Source of the DNA: an uncultured Eubacteriales bacterium
GTDB lineage: Bacteria; Bacillota; Clostridia; Christensenellales; CAG-138
Reading direction: 5' to 3'
Assembly (NCBI GenBank): GCA_900544555.1
Contig: UQWD01000026.1
Span: 1 to 27,755, forward strand
DNA length: 27,755 bases
In this document: positions 1-7,519 of the stretch, piece by piece
Layout: each line of letters starts with the position of its first letter
Position numbering within the stretch: position 1 is the stretch's first letter
Notes under the pieces: model-generated
What the model was told of the DNA's origin: nothing
Seen by the model: the letters and a program-made list of their open reading frames with translations, nothing else
The model's database searches: none
Program-made: the position numbers and the translations under genes

Positions 1-742
1 TGTTTGAGATAAGGATGTAAACTTCTTGCCTGGACTTACAGCCGGTTTAGTCGGGAATTTAAGCGGCCGCCCGGGTAAACTGCCTATTACTCCTGTTGAG
101 AAGTTCGTAAACGTATCGCAATATGATTTAGGCTGGATTAATTCTAGTTAAGAACGATATATATAGTATATATAAACCTTAGAAGGCGAGACGTTTTGTG
201 TACATAGCGGCCGTTCATACCGCAAATGTTGGATATAAGCTATATTCCATATTTTCCGATTGATTTAGAGCGGCAAATTTAACACAACGGCTGTATTCAC
301 GCCTGCTAGCTTCCCCAACGGACTGCCTGACATCGGCGGCGGTATTTTAACTAGAACTGATCGGTTTTACAATAAGCTGCATGAATGGTTCGTAAGGATG
401 ATAAGCATGGAAGAAGATAAGCGGCAAAGGAGAAGAATATATTGGGGGTTGTTATATCGCGCTTAAACTCATACATTATGTGCACGGTTCATTTAGAAGA
501 AAGCAGGATGACCGGAAAAATTAATTTCGCGGTGTTTCCCAGTAATAATATAATAATTTACTAAGCATTGATATGATATAGAAGGGATATTTTATAAAGC
601 AAACCCGTTTCCGTTTAATAACGTTTTGCGTGGATGGTTTTGCATCATAACGCTCCAGGCGTCCCCGGCCTCCTGACCTAAGACGCCTGTTCAAAGATGC
701 GTTTCCTCGCTTAACCCGCAAACAACCGCGCCTGACGCTCGT
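1..742. other. Gene-poor stretch with decayed coding remnants
   Basis: No intact gene is visible. Two open stretches on the plus strand read like protein but have no usable start. One is 8-151, ending in a peptide containing PITPVEKFVNVSQYDLGW. The other is 269-466, 65 codons, containing FYNKLHEWFVRM followed by a basic tail and stop. They lie in different frames with stops between them, which suggests one or two genes broken by frameshifts and deletions. I do not recognise the family. A 66-codon minus-strand open frame at 521-721 has no ribosome binding site and looks spurious. Confidence 0.35.
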
Positions 743-763
743 AAAAGTATAGCGAAACTATAC
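743..763 (-). terminator. Weak terminator after the HD-domain gene
   Basis: On the minus strand, GTATAG (763-758) and CTATAC (752-747) form a 6-bp stem with a 5-base loop, followed by TTTTAC. It begins six bases after the stop codon of the HD gene. The stem is short and AT-rich, so efficiency is doubtful. Confidence 0.4.
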
Positions 764-768
764 GTCCG

Positions 769-1341
769 CTAAGCTCGGAGCGTACCTTTTAATCCCAGAC
801 GCTCCGCGTTTTTTCGCATTCCCTCAAGCGTTAGCGTGATAACCTCGTCAAGCTCCATATTTAGCATTTCGCATCCCGCAAGTATAATCTCTCGATTAAC
901 GCCCGCCGCGAAGGATTTATCCTTCCATTTCTTTTTAACGGATTTCAGCTCAAGATCCAAAACGCTTCTGCTCGGGCGCATATAAACCGCCGCGGTTATA
1001 AGGCCCGTTAGCTCGTCTATGGCGTAGAGCGCCTTTTCCATAGTGGATTTAGGCTCCACATCCGTACACAGTCCGTACCCATGGCTCATTACGCTGTGAA
1101 TGAACGCCTCATCATAACCGTTTTCACGCAGAATACGGGCGGTTTGCCGGCAATGCTCATCGGGGAACATCTCGTAATCCAGATCGTGCAGCAGGCCGAC
1201 AACGCCCCAGTAATGAGCATCCTCTCCCACTACGTGAGCGATGTGCTCCATAACGGTTTCCACCGCCAGCGCGTGGCGCAGGAGCGATTCGCTCTGATTG
1301 TAGCGCTTGAGCAGTTCATAAGCCTCTTCCCTTGTATGCAT
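769..1341 (-). CDS. HD-domain (HDIG-type) metal-dependent phosphohydrolase
   Basis: The protein has 190 aa and is predicted cytoplasmic. The HD signature is clear: His23 in LLRHALAVE, then GLLHDLDYE with His52-Asp53, then a conserved SHGYGLCTDVEP block and AIDELTGLITA. These match the stand-alone HDIG proteins common in Clostridia, which are metal-dependent phosphohydrolases of unknown physiological substrate. The frame stays open 19 codons further upstream, but the start chosen here (MHTREEAY) has GGAGG six to seven bases before ATG. It lies downstream of the lipoprotein gene in the same direction, with about 70 bases between. That gap folds into a hairpin that covers the ribosome binding site. 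Family assignment is firm; the substrate is unknown. Confidence 0.88.
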   Translation of the reverse strand: MHTREEAYELLKRYNQSESLLRHALAVETVMEHIAHVVGEDAHYWGVVGLLHDLDYEMFPDEHCRQTARILRENGYDEAFIHSVMSHGYGLCTDVEPKSTMEKALYAIDELTGLITAAVYMRPSRSVLDLELKSVKKKWKDKSFAAGVNREIILAGCEMLNMELDEVITLTLEGMRKNAERLGLKGTLRA

Positions 1342-1348
1342 AGAAAAA

Positions 1349-1386
1349 CCTCCGGAATAATATGCTTTAGCATAGTACGCCGGAGG
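1349..1386 (-). promoter_or_regulatory. Intergenic hairpin covering the HD gene ribosome binding site
   Basis: CCTCCGG (1349-1355) pairs perfectly with CCGGAGG (1380-1386). Inside, TATGCT (1361-1366) pairs with AGCATA (1369-1374) around a 2-base loop. On the transcribed minus strand the GGAGG of the HD gene lies in the outer stem. The fold could hold translation of the HD gene low, or mark an RNA processing point between the two genes. The pairing is seen; the role is inferred. Confidence 0.55.
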
Positions 1387-1410
1387 CGAGAAAGTCAATC
1401 CCGATCGAGC

Positions 1411-2034
1411 TTATCCGGGCTGTGTCTCGATAACGACGTTATTCTGCCCGGACCATTTGGTGCGCGCAAGCTCAAACACGCCGATATAGCGCGTCATTAC
1501 GGCGGTGGACGCATCAGGGGTGGTCACGCTGACCTTTACGTTGATTGCGTTCGCTGAGGCTTCCACGCCGGCAACCTCATATTTAGAGGAGCCGCTGGAG
1601 GCGGTGAAATCTAAAACCACCAATACCTTATCGTTAAAGAAGGCCTCGTCGTAAGCGGCCATCGCGTCAGTGAACTCGCCGCTAAAGCTATCCCCGCCCG
1701 GCTTCTGATTGCTGCTCTTCACGGCGGCGCCGCTGCTTTTAACCATAAACTGCTTAAGCTGTTCAAGGGAAACTATGACCGTCCCCTCAGGCTTTACGAT
1801 TTCCCCGCCGTTATACGGCATGCTGTAAAACTTGCTTTCAATATCGCCGAACGTATCGGAGCCTACCGTACCGCCAATATCGCCGCTGCCGCCATTGCCT
1901 GTGGGTTCGGGCGTTCTCTTAGAGTTTTGGTTCGGGGCCAGGGTGGGCCTGGGCGTTTCCTCGCCGCCGGGTTTGCCGCACGCGCTTACGAGAAGCATAA
2001 CGGCTAACAGGATCACAAGAAACCGGATTTTCAT
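1411..2034 (-). CDS. Lipoprotein with a PrcB-like C-terminal domain
   Basis: The protein has 207 aa. A short signal peptide ends in the lipobox VSAC, placing acylated Cys19 at the membrane surface. A Pro/Thr/Gly/Ser-rich linker of about 45 residues follows. The folded C-terminal part starts near SLEQLKQFM and includes EAFFNDKVLVVLDF, a run of beta strands and ELARTKWSGQNNVVIE. This pattern resembles the PrcB C-terminal domain found in many clostridial lipoproteins; that assignment is by memory of the pattern and is moderate. AAAGGAGG lies eight bases before the ATG. It is probably cotranscribed with the HD gene, with no evident shared function. Confidence 0.8.
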   Translation of the reverse strand: MKIRFLVILLAVMLLVSACGKPGGEETPRPTLAPNQNSKRTPEPTGNGGSGDIGGTVGSDTFGDIESKFYSMPYNGGEIVKPEGTVIVSLEQLKQFMVKSSGAAVKSSNQKPGGDSFSGEFTDAMAAYDEAFFNDKVLVVLDFTASSGSSKYEVAGVEASANAINVKVSVTTPDASTAVMTRYIGVFELARTKWSGQNNVVIETQPG

Positions 2035-2094
2035 GTATCAGACCTCCTTTGTTCGTTTCATGTTCTGTATGTTATAACGGATGGAGCTTGCAAA

Positions 2095-2122
2095 TTGTTC
2101 CACCCGGTGTTCTGGATATATT
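2095..2122 (+). promoter_or_regulatory. Possible promoter of the asparaginase gene
   Basis: TTGTTC (2095-2100) and TATATT (2117-2122) are separated by 16 bases in the intergenic region that diverges from the lipoprotein gene. This leaves a leader of about 60 bases before the ATG. A second -35-like TTGACG at 2142 would place the start of transcription on top of the ribosome binding site and is less likely. Confidence 0.35.
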
Positions 2123-2191
2123 TTACCAAATAAATTCCCCTTTGACGGCAAACCTATTATAATGATTATAAAACAACCAGAGGAATTTGTC

Positions 2192-3172
2192 ATGAGAAAA
2201 CTTCGCCTAATAGCTACTGGGGGAACAATCGCCTGCACGCCTACGGACGAGGGCCTCAAGCCCGGGCTGAACGCGGGGGATTTGCTGTCCTTTTTGGATA
2301 TTGACCGCTCGAACATCGACGCTGTGGATCTGTTTAATATCGACAGCTCCAACATTCAGCCGGAGGAATGGTGCCGTATCGCTAAAAAGGTACTTAAAAC
2401 CTCATGGGATTTTGACGCCGTTGTCATTACCCACGGCACGGATACCATGGCCTACACCGCCTCCATGCTCTCGTTTATGCTGTTGGATATACCGATACCC
2501 GTCGTGCTTACCGGCGCGCAGTTTCCTATCGTATATCCTGATTCGGACGGCAGGCAGAACCTGACGAACGCTATCGCCGCCGCGCGCGGCATGGATCCGG
2601 GGGTTTATATCTGCTTTGGCGAAGACCTCATCAAGGGATGCAGGGCGGTTAAAACGCGCACCACGTCGCTTAACGCTTTTGAATCCATCAATTACCCTTA
2701 TGTCGGCAAGGTGGAAAACGGCGTTTACGAGCCCTTAACCCGGACGCGGCCCTTGGGCGCTTTCGCGTTCTCCGTGGATATTGATCCGAGGGTTGCGCTC
2801 ATCAAGCTGATTCCCGGGACGAGCCCGGCGATTCTGGATAACCTACCCCAGTGCGGCGTAAAGGGCGTGGTGGTCGAGGCGTTCGGCTCAGGCGGCGTAC
2901 ACAATATCCGCAGGGATCATAACGAAAGCCTCAAGCGCCTGATGCTGCAGGGGATTCCCGTTATTCTAACCTCTCAGTGCCTGTATGAGGCTTCCAGCCC
3001 CGATATCTATCAGGTGAGCCGCGCGCTCCGTGACGCGGGCGTTATTTCCGCCTACGACATGACGACGGAGGCGGCGGTAACAAAGCTGATGTGGGCGCTG
3101 GGCCGCACGGGCGATATGGATGAGATCCGCGCGCTCATGCATACCAGCCTATGCGGGGAAATTACGGTTTAG
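2192..3172 (+). CDS. ansA: Type I (cytoplasmic) L-asparaginase
   Basis: The protein has 326 aa and hydrolyses L-asparagine to aspartate and ammonia. Both catalytic signatures are present: ATGGTIAC with nucleophilic Thr12, and ITHGTDTMAYTASM with the Thr83-Asp84 pair. Lys154 in RAVKTRTTSLNAF is at the expected place. No signal peptide is seen, so the enzyme should be cytoplasmic and of the type I (AnsA) class. The frame stays open 37 codons upstream, but AGAGGA sits just before the chosen ATG (MRKLRLIATGG) and the family begins here. It stands alone, divergent from the lipoprotein-HD pair. The N-terminal motif is followed by a normal full-length body, so it is likely functional. Confidence 0.92.
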   Translation: MRKLRLIATGGTIACTPTDEGLKPGLNAGDLLSFLDIDRSNIDAVDLFNIDSSNIQPEEWCRIAKKVLKTSWDFDAVVITHGTDTMAYTASMLSFMLLDIPIPVVLTGAQFPIVYPDSDGRQNLTNAIAAARGMDPGVYICFGEDLIKGCRAVKTRTTSLNAFESINYPYVGKVENGVYEPLTRTRPLGAFAFSVDIDPRVALIKLIPGTSPAILDNLPQCGVKGVVVEAFGSGGVHNIRRDHNESLKRLMLQGIPVILTSQCLYEASSPDIYQVSRALRDAGVISAYDMTTEAAVTKLMWALGRTGDMDEIRALMHTSLCGEITV

Positions 3173-3335
3173 CCTGGGGTAGGGGGAGAAGAGGGAGTTG
3201 TTTTTAACAGGGTTACACCGGTTCAATTGAAGGCTAAAAACAACTAATTGAATATTAGACAGAACCAACATCCGATAACTCTACATAATAAAGCGGTTTA
3301 TAAGATGAAAGAAAGGTAATCATTATGAAAACAAA
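3173..3335 (+). other. Intergenic stretch with an orphan gene start cut at a duplication junction
   Basis: Behind the asparaginase stop, GTTGTTTTTA (3197-3206) and TAAAAACAAC (3235-3244) form a 10-bp inverted repeat around a 28-base loop; no T-run follows. At 3311-3316 GAAAGG lies eight bases before ATG (3325), which reads MKTKA and then stops at once. The stop arises where the stray helicase-gene fragment begins (3336). It looks like the start of a gene whose body was lost at this junction. Confidence 0.4.
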
Positions 3336-3393
3336 GGCTTAAAACGCGGAGGCGGGCGGTACCGAGGTCATGTACAGCTCGTCGTCGGCTCTT
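3336..3393 (-). repeat. 58-bp stray copy of the 3' part of the helicase gene
   Basis: This segment matches 7625-7682 in the same orientation with two mismatches by my alignment (positions 3340 and 3384). On the minus strand it still encodes the peptide ELYMTSVPPASAF before hitting a stop. Similarity ends abruptly on both sides. The two copies bracket the ABC exporter genes. It is a non-functional gene fragment. Confidence 0.85.
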
Positions 3394-3538
3394 TTTTTCA
3401 GTGTCTGCCGTCGTGTCGGCGGCGTTGTTCAGCGGGGTGCTTCAGCAGAATTGTCGGTCTGCTACTGTGCTGTTTCCACTTTGGAAACCCCGGTCTAAGC
3501 TCCTTAAAGCATGCAAAAATTTACATTGTTTTTTACTT

Positions 3539-5323
3539 TTAATTAAGATATTCATCCTTATACCACGCTGCCTGCGCTTTCCACATCTCGGCATATTTTC
3601 CTTTACGAGCAAGTAATTCATCGTGTGTTCCTGATTCGACTATACTTCCGTTATTCATAACAATAATGCGGTCCGCAAATTTTGTGGAACCAAGGCGGTG
3701 CGTAACAATAACCGCATTTCTATCCTCGACAATACTCTTAAATTGCTTATAAAGCCTTGACTCCTCAATAGGGTCAATTGCCGCTGTCGGTTCATCCAGA
3801 ACAATAAAATTATTTGTCCGGTAGAGTCCTCTGGCTATTGCCAAACGCTGCCATTGTCCTCCAGATAAATCTATACCATCAAACTCAGGAGATAAAACCG
3901 TATCCAACGAAGCGTATTCATTGTTAAACCCTGCCTCTCGAAGGGCGCTTTGGATTTTATCCTTGCTAACCTGCTGCTTTGTGTCACTTATGCATACATT
4001 TTCAGCTAGTGTCATCTTATATCTTTGAAAATTCTGAAAAACTCCCGAAATACCCTCGTGTATCGCAATGCGAGATGCGTTTTTGGTGTTAACATCCCCT
4101 AGTTCAACAGTTCCTTCGTCAGGCAGATAGACACCTGTTAACAATTTGACCAACGTTGACTTTCCTGAACCATTTTCGCCTACCACGGCAATTGTCTCTC
4201 CGGGTTTAATCTTTAAGGAAACATTATGCACAGCGGCATCATTACGTCCGGGATAAGTAAATGTCGCATTCTTGATGGTAATCCCTTTTGAAAAATCAGG
4301 AGTATCTTTTTTTCCGTTTGCCTCGTCCACATCCATCAACCGGTAAAAGTTTATCACTTGAGCCAATGTCTCGCTTCCCTCGCTCAGATGCGAGGATACA
4401 AGCTCGTCCATAATTGCAAAAACATCTGTGAGCGTAACAAAAACTGCGGCAAACGCACCGATACTTATATCTCCACTCATGGTAGCGTTGAATAAAATCA
4501 GTATAGATACTCCAAGGCCGATAAAAGATAATCCATTTAAAAACAACTGTAGCACCGCCAGCTTCTTCTCCGTTTTCCATCTCTTTTCTGTCATGGTATG
4601 CAGAGAATCCATAAAAAGATGAAAAAAGTAGTGAAAGGCGCCAAGCATTCGTGTTTCTTTATAAAATAAAACATTTGAAATCGTTTTTTTATAATAATCA
4701 CAGCGTCTGCGCAACGGAGCATTTTCTTCCTCGAGTCTCGCAAAATACTTTGCCCTCACTAATTGTCCGATTATCGCAGGTATAAATGCTGCTAGAAGCA
4801 AAATAACCAAAAGAGGCGAGAGTATAAACAAATATCCGCCTATAGAGAAAAAATAGACAAGATAATATGTAACTAACTGCAAACAAATTGAAGCGAAATG
4901 TCCTAAGCTTTCGTATTCCAAGCATTCCTTTGCTTTATCGATTTTATTGAGAAATTCCGCATCTTCAAAGTAAACGGCGGGAAGGCGTCCGAGTTTGCGT
5001 TGAAATTCGAGCATAAATTTCCCCATATTTGTATAGGAAACTTTGCTGAGCAGATACTGTCCGATACCGCTCAAGACCTGCTGTGCGACCACAATGATTG
5101 TCAACGTTCCCAAACATACGGCAATCATGTTGAAATCGTTATCAGATGATATAGGTTTTGTTACGGCGTCAAACAGTCGCTGCGTAGCAACAAGCCCAGC
5201 GGTCCATAGCAAGGCGCGAAGAACCGCTGTAATCTGCTCTGCAATGCCCCACCAGCGTGCTTTACCAAAATATTGTACGCTGTTTCTCCAAACAACTGAA
5301 AAAAACATAGTCATTTTCTTCAT
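3539..5323 (-). CDS. ABC exporter half-transporter, second subunit
   Basis: The protein has about 594 aa. The N-terminal half has about six hydrophobic segments (type IV exporter fold). The C-terminal half is the ATPase: Walker A GENGSGKST near residue 382, Q-loop FQNF, signature LSGGQWQR, Walker B IVLDEPTAAID with catalytic Glu, and H-loop VTHR. The ATG at 5323 overlaps the stop of the upstream gene as ATGA, the usual sign of translational coupling; a TTG four codons earlier is possible but lacks a well-spaced ribosome binding site. The partner is the preceding gene, so the complex is probably a heterodimer. The SGGQWQ signature and the absence of a peptidase domain recall NisT-type peptide exporters and general drug or lipid exporters. 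The substrate is unknown; no precursor peptide is visible nearby. Confidence 0.88.
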   Translation of the reverse strand: MKKMTMFFSVVWRNSVQYFGKARWWGIAEQITAVLRALLWTAGLVATQRLFDAVTKPISSDNDFNMIAVCLGTLTIIVVAQQVLSGIGQYLLSKVSYTNMGKFMLEFQRKLGRLPAVYFEDAEFLNKIDKAKECLEYESLGHFASICLQLVTYYLVYFFSIGGYLFILSPLLVILLLAAFIPAIIGQLVRAKYFARLEEENAPLRRRCDYYKKTISNVLFYKETRMLGAFHYFFHLFMDSLHTMTEKRWKTEKKLAVLQLFLNGLSFIGLGVSILILFNATMSGDISIGAFAAVFVTLTDVFAIMDELVSSHLSEGSETLAQVINFYRLMDVDEANGKKDTPDFSKGITIKNATFTYPGRNDAAVHNVSLKIKPGETIAVVGENGSGKSTLVKLLTGVYLPDEGTVELGDVNTKNASRIAIHEGISGVFQNFQRYKMTLAENVCISDTKQQVSKDKIQSALREAGFNNEYASLDTVLSPEFDGIDLSGGQWQRLAIARGLYRTNNFIVLDEPTAAIDPIEESRLYKQFKSIVEDRNAVIVTHRLGSTKFADRIIVMNNGSIVESGTHDELLARKGKYAEMWKAQAAWYKDEYLN

Positions 5324-7113
5324 CTTGTATACCAATCTCTCTGCTCTTTGAACATATGAGCATAAATCCCTTTTTTGTTCATTAAATCACAGTGGCGTCC
5401 TCTCTCAGCAACGACCCCTTTATCCACAACAAAAATCTCGTCTGCTAATTTAGTAGCACCCAGTCGATGACTAATAAGTATAGCGGTTTTTCCTTCCATT
5501 ATCTCTTCAAATTGCCTGTAGAGCTGATTCTCGGATATAGGATCGAGAGAAGCGGTGGGTTCATCTAAGATTTTTATTGGAGCAACACTCATTACAGAGC
5601 GCGCAATAGCTACTTTTTGCCACTGTCCCCCTGAAATGTCGACGCCGTTCTCATCTATTTTTCCAAGCGGTGTTTTAATTCCATACCGCAATTCGTTAAT
5701 AGTCTCATCAAGTCCGACTTCTGAAGCCACCTGTAAAACTTGGCTGTCTTTTGTTTCATGCGATATATTTCCAAGAGCAATGTTATCAAACAAGGAAATT
5801 TGATAATGGGAGAAATCCTGGTAAGTAACAGAAAACAGGGCTTTGAGAGCAGCAGAATGGTAGGAACGCAATTCTTTGCCGTTTAACAATATTTCTCCGT
5901 CATACTCATCGTATAGGCCGGTAAGTAGTTTTGTAACTGTACTTTTTCCCGCACCGTTTATGCCAACAAAAGCATAATGTTTCCCCTGTTCGATCTTAAA
6001 AGAAATACCGTCCAAAACGTATTTATCGCCATTCGGATATTTAAACCGAACGTTTCTAAATTCTAGTTCTCTGAAAGCAAGAGGCTCTTTATCAGGAAAA
6101 TCCGTAGCGCCTTGTACAGATTCCATCTCTAAAAGTGTCGTTAAATCATCCATGTACTCTTTGGCCTCTGCAATGTTCTTTGCTGCATCCTGTAGCTGCC
6201 ATCCAAGAGTTTTTGCCATGCCCATCAAAGCGGCTACTATACCCATAAACATTCCTGGAGAAACTACGCCTAGCAAAACGGGCCTTATCAGAGTTAGGGC
6301 CGTAATCATTGTGATTATGAGCAACAAAATGCTGGTGGCTTTAGTTGCGATTCGTGTTTTGAGCAGCACTCTGAGCTGGATTCTGCTTGCAAGCTCAAAA
6401 CTCTCATAATAGCGATTCGTGACATCATTCGCATATCCGAAAAGAGTCCGCTCGTGAACAGCTTCGCGATTACATAGTACTTCATCGGAATAATAACTGT
6501 AGCGTCGCTCATATTTTCTTGTTTCAACTTTTGCGGAGTAATTTTTTTTACCCGCCCAAATAGAAACCAAAAATAAGGGGACGCAAAATGCACTAATGAG
6601 CAAAGCCACCCACCACATCTGCGTAATAATTAGCGTGATAATGGAACCAATTCCAATGGCACTGCGAATAACTGCGATGTAAGCCTGCAGACCATCAAGA
6701 AATGTTTCGTTCATTTCGTCCGACGTTATTTCAATAAGCTCCCTGCTATGCGCATCCTCTATATAGCTGTATTTCAGATTTGCTTGAACTTCCAAGATGG
6801 CGGGCGTCAAACAGCGCTCCAGCGACAGCTTGATTCTTGATCTTATAATTAGATGCACACTTCCTATAACACTCGTGACTCCAATTAAAGCTAACAAACT
6901 TATCAGTGGGGTAAAGATATTGAAGTACGGCTCGCTTCCAGCCAACACGTTCATTGCCGTATCGACGAAATAAGCGGTAGAGAGTGCCATTAATGAAGTT
7001 GGAACAATAGCTTCTATAACAGTTAAAAGCATTAATACAATTAAATGTATTGGCGCACACTTATATGTTAGCCTGAGAATGTCAAAAGCGCTGTATTTAC
7101 GCTTTTCCAACAT
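5320..7113 (-). CDS. ABC exporter half-transporter, first subunit
   Basis: The protein has 597 aa with hydrophobic segments in residues 1-300 and an ATPase domain after about 345. Walker A is GINGAGKST (384-392), Q-loop YQDF, signature ISGGQWQK (493-500), Walker B ILDEPTASLD with Glu518, and H-loop ISHR with His549. Both subunits carry catalytic Glu and His, so neither ATP site looks degenerate. AGGTG lies five bases before the ATG. It is first in a two-gene operon, with a 4-base overlap to the second subunit. The pair is AT-richer than the flanking genes and is bracketed by a duplicated gene fragment, which suggests acquisition by transfer. Export of a peptide, lipid or drug is inferred from the family. 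Confidence 0.88.
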   Translation of the reverse strand: MLEKRKYSAFDILRLTYKCAPIHLIVLMLLTVIEAIVPTSLMALSTAYFVDTAMNVLAGSEPYFNIFTPLISLLALIGVTSVIGSVHLIIRSRIKLSLERCLTPAILEVQANLKYSYIEDAHSRELIEITSDEMNETFLDGLQAYIAVIRSAIGIGSIITLIITQMWWVALLISAFCVPLFLVSIWAGKKNYSAKVETRKYERRYSYYSDEVLCNREAVHERTLFGYANDVTNRYYESFELASRIQLRVLLKTRIATKATSILLLIITMITALTLIRPVLLGVVSPGMFMGIVAALMGMAKTLGWQLQDAAKNIAEAKEYMDDLTTLLEMESVQGATDFPDKEPLAFRELEFRNVRFKYPNGDKYVLDGISFKIEQGKHYAFVGINGAGKSTVTKLLTGLYDEYDGEILLNGKELRSYHSAALKALFSVTYQDFSHYQISLFDNIALGNISHETKDSQVLQVASEVGLDETINELRYGIKTPLGKIDENGVDISGGQWQKVAIARSVMSVAPIKILDEPTASLDPISENQLYRQFEEIMEGKTAILISHRLGATKLADEIFVVDKGVVAERGRHCDLMNKKGIYAHMFKEQRDWYTR

Positions 7114-7519
7114 TGAATCACCTCTGATCTTATGTATGAATTATTCTGCTAATGCGCATACTGCCCCATAAACAGTTGCTCATATACTGTTCGTTCATTG
7201 CTATACCCACAATTAATACCGAACTCAAACATTCTGTTGCAAACAGATATAAGCGGTATGTTCATATTTTGGAAATCGCCAGTAGATTACCCCAACTTTA
7301 CTTAAGATTAAGTATTTCCTACAACATATTGCCGTTTTTGTAGAGTATAAATGAAAATTACATTGCTTAGAGCCTGGCCTTATGGAGTTATCCTGTTCAA
7401 ACCAAGGCAAGAACGAATACTTGCGAAAGATAAGTCGGAGTCTACTAGGTTTATTTCACGTGCGGCGATATAATACCCTAAAGAAATTTGAAGCTTTTCA
7501 CATTTCAATTATAACCTCG
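7114..7519. other. Intergenic region between helicase and exporter operon
   Basis: It is AT-rich and has no credible gene. The short open frames on both strands lack ribosome binding sites. It holds the exporter promoter and a palindrome at 7300-7313 (ACTTAA-GA-TTAAGT) about 70 bases upstream of that promoter, which could bind a regulator. No clear terminator follows the helicase stop at 7520. Confidence 0.5.
7200..7228 (-). promoter_or_regulatory. Probable promoter of the ABC exporter operon
   Basis: On the minus strand TTGAGT (7228-7223) and TATAGC (7205-7200) are separated by exactly 17 bases. This leaves a leader of about 80 bases before the first exporter gene. Confidence 0.45.

Noticed and set aside
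521..721. 66-codon minus-strand frame
   Set aside because: Very basic composition, no ribosome binding site, no family pattern, and it lies in decayed sequence.
2142..2172. Strong-looking promoter TTGACG with TATAAT-like bases before the asparaginase gene
   Set aside because: The best -10 choices put the transcription start on the ribosome binding site, and the perfect TATAAT lies only about ten bases from the -35.
7152..7410. Peptide precursor gene for the ABC exporter
   Set aside because: The two short frames here have no ribosome binding site, no leader-type double Gly motif and no core rich in Cys, Ser or Thr.
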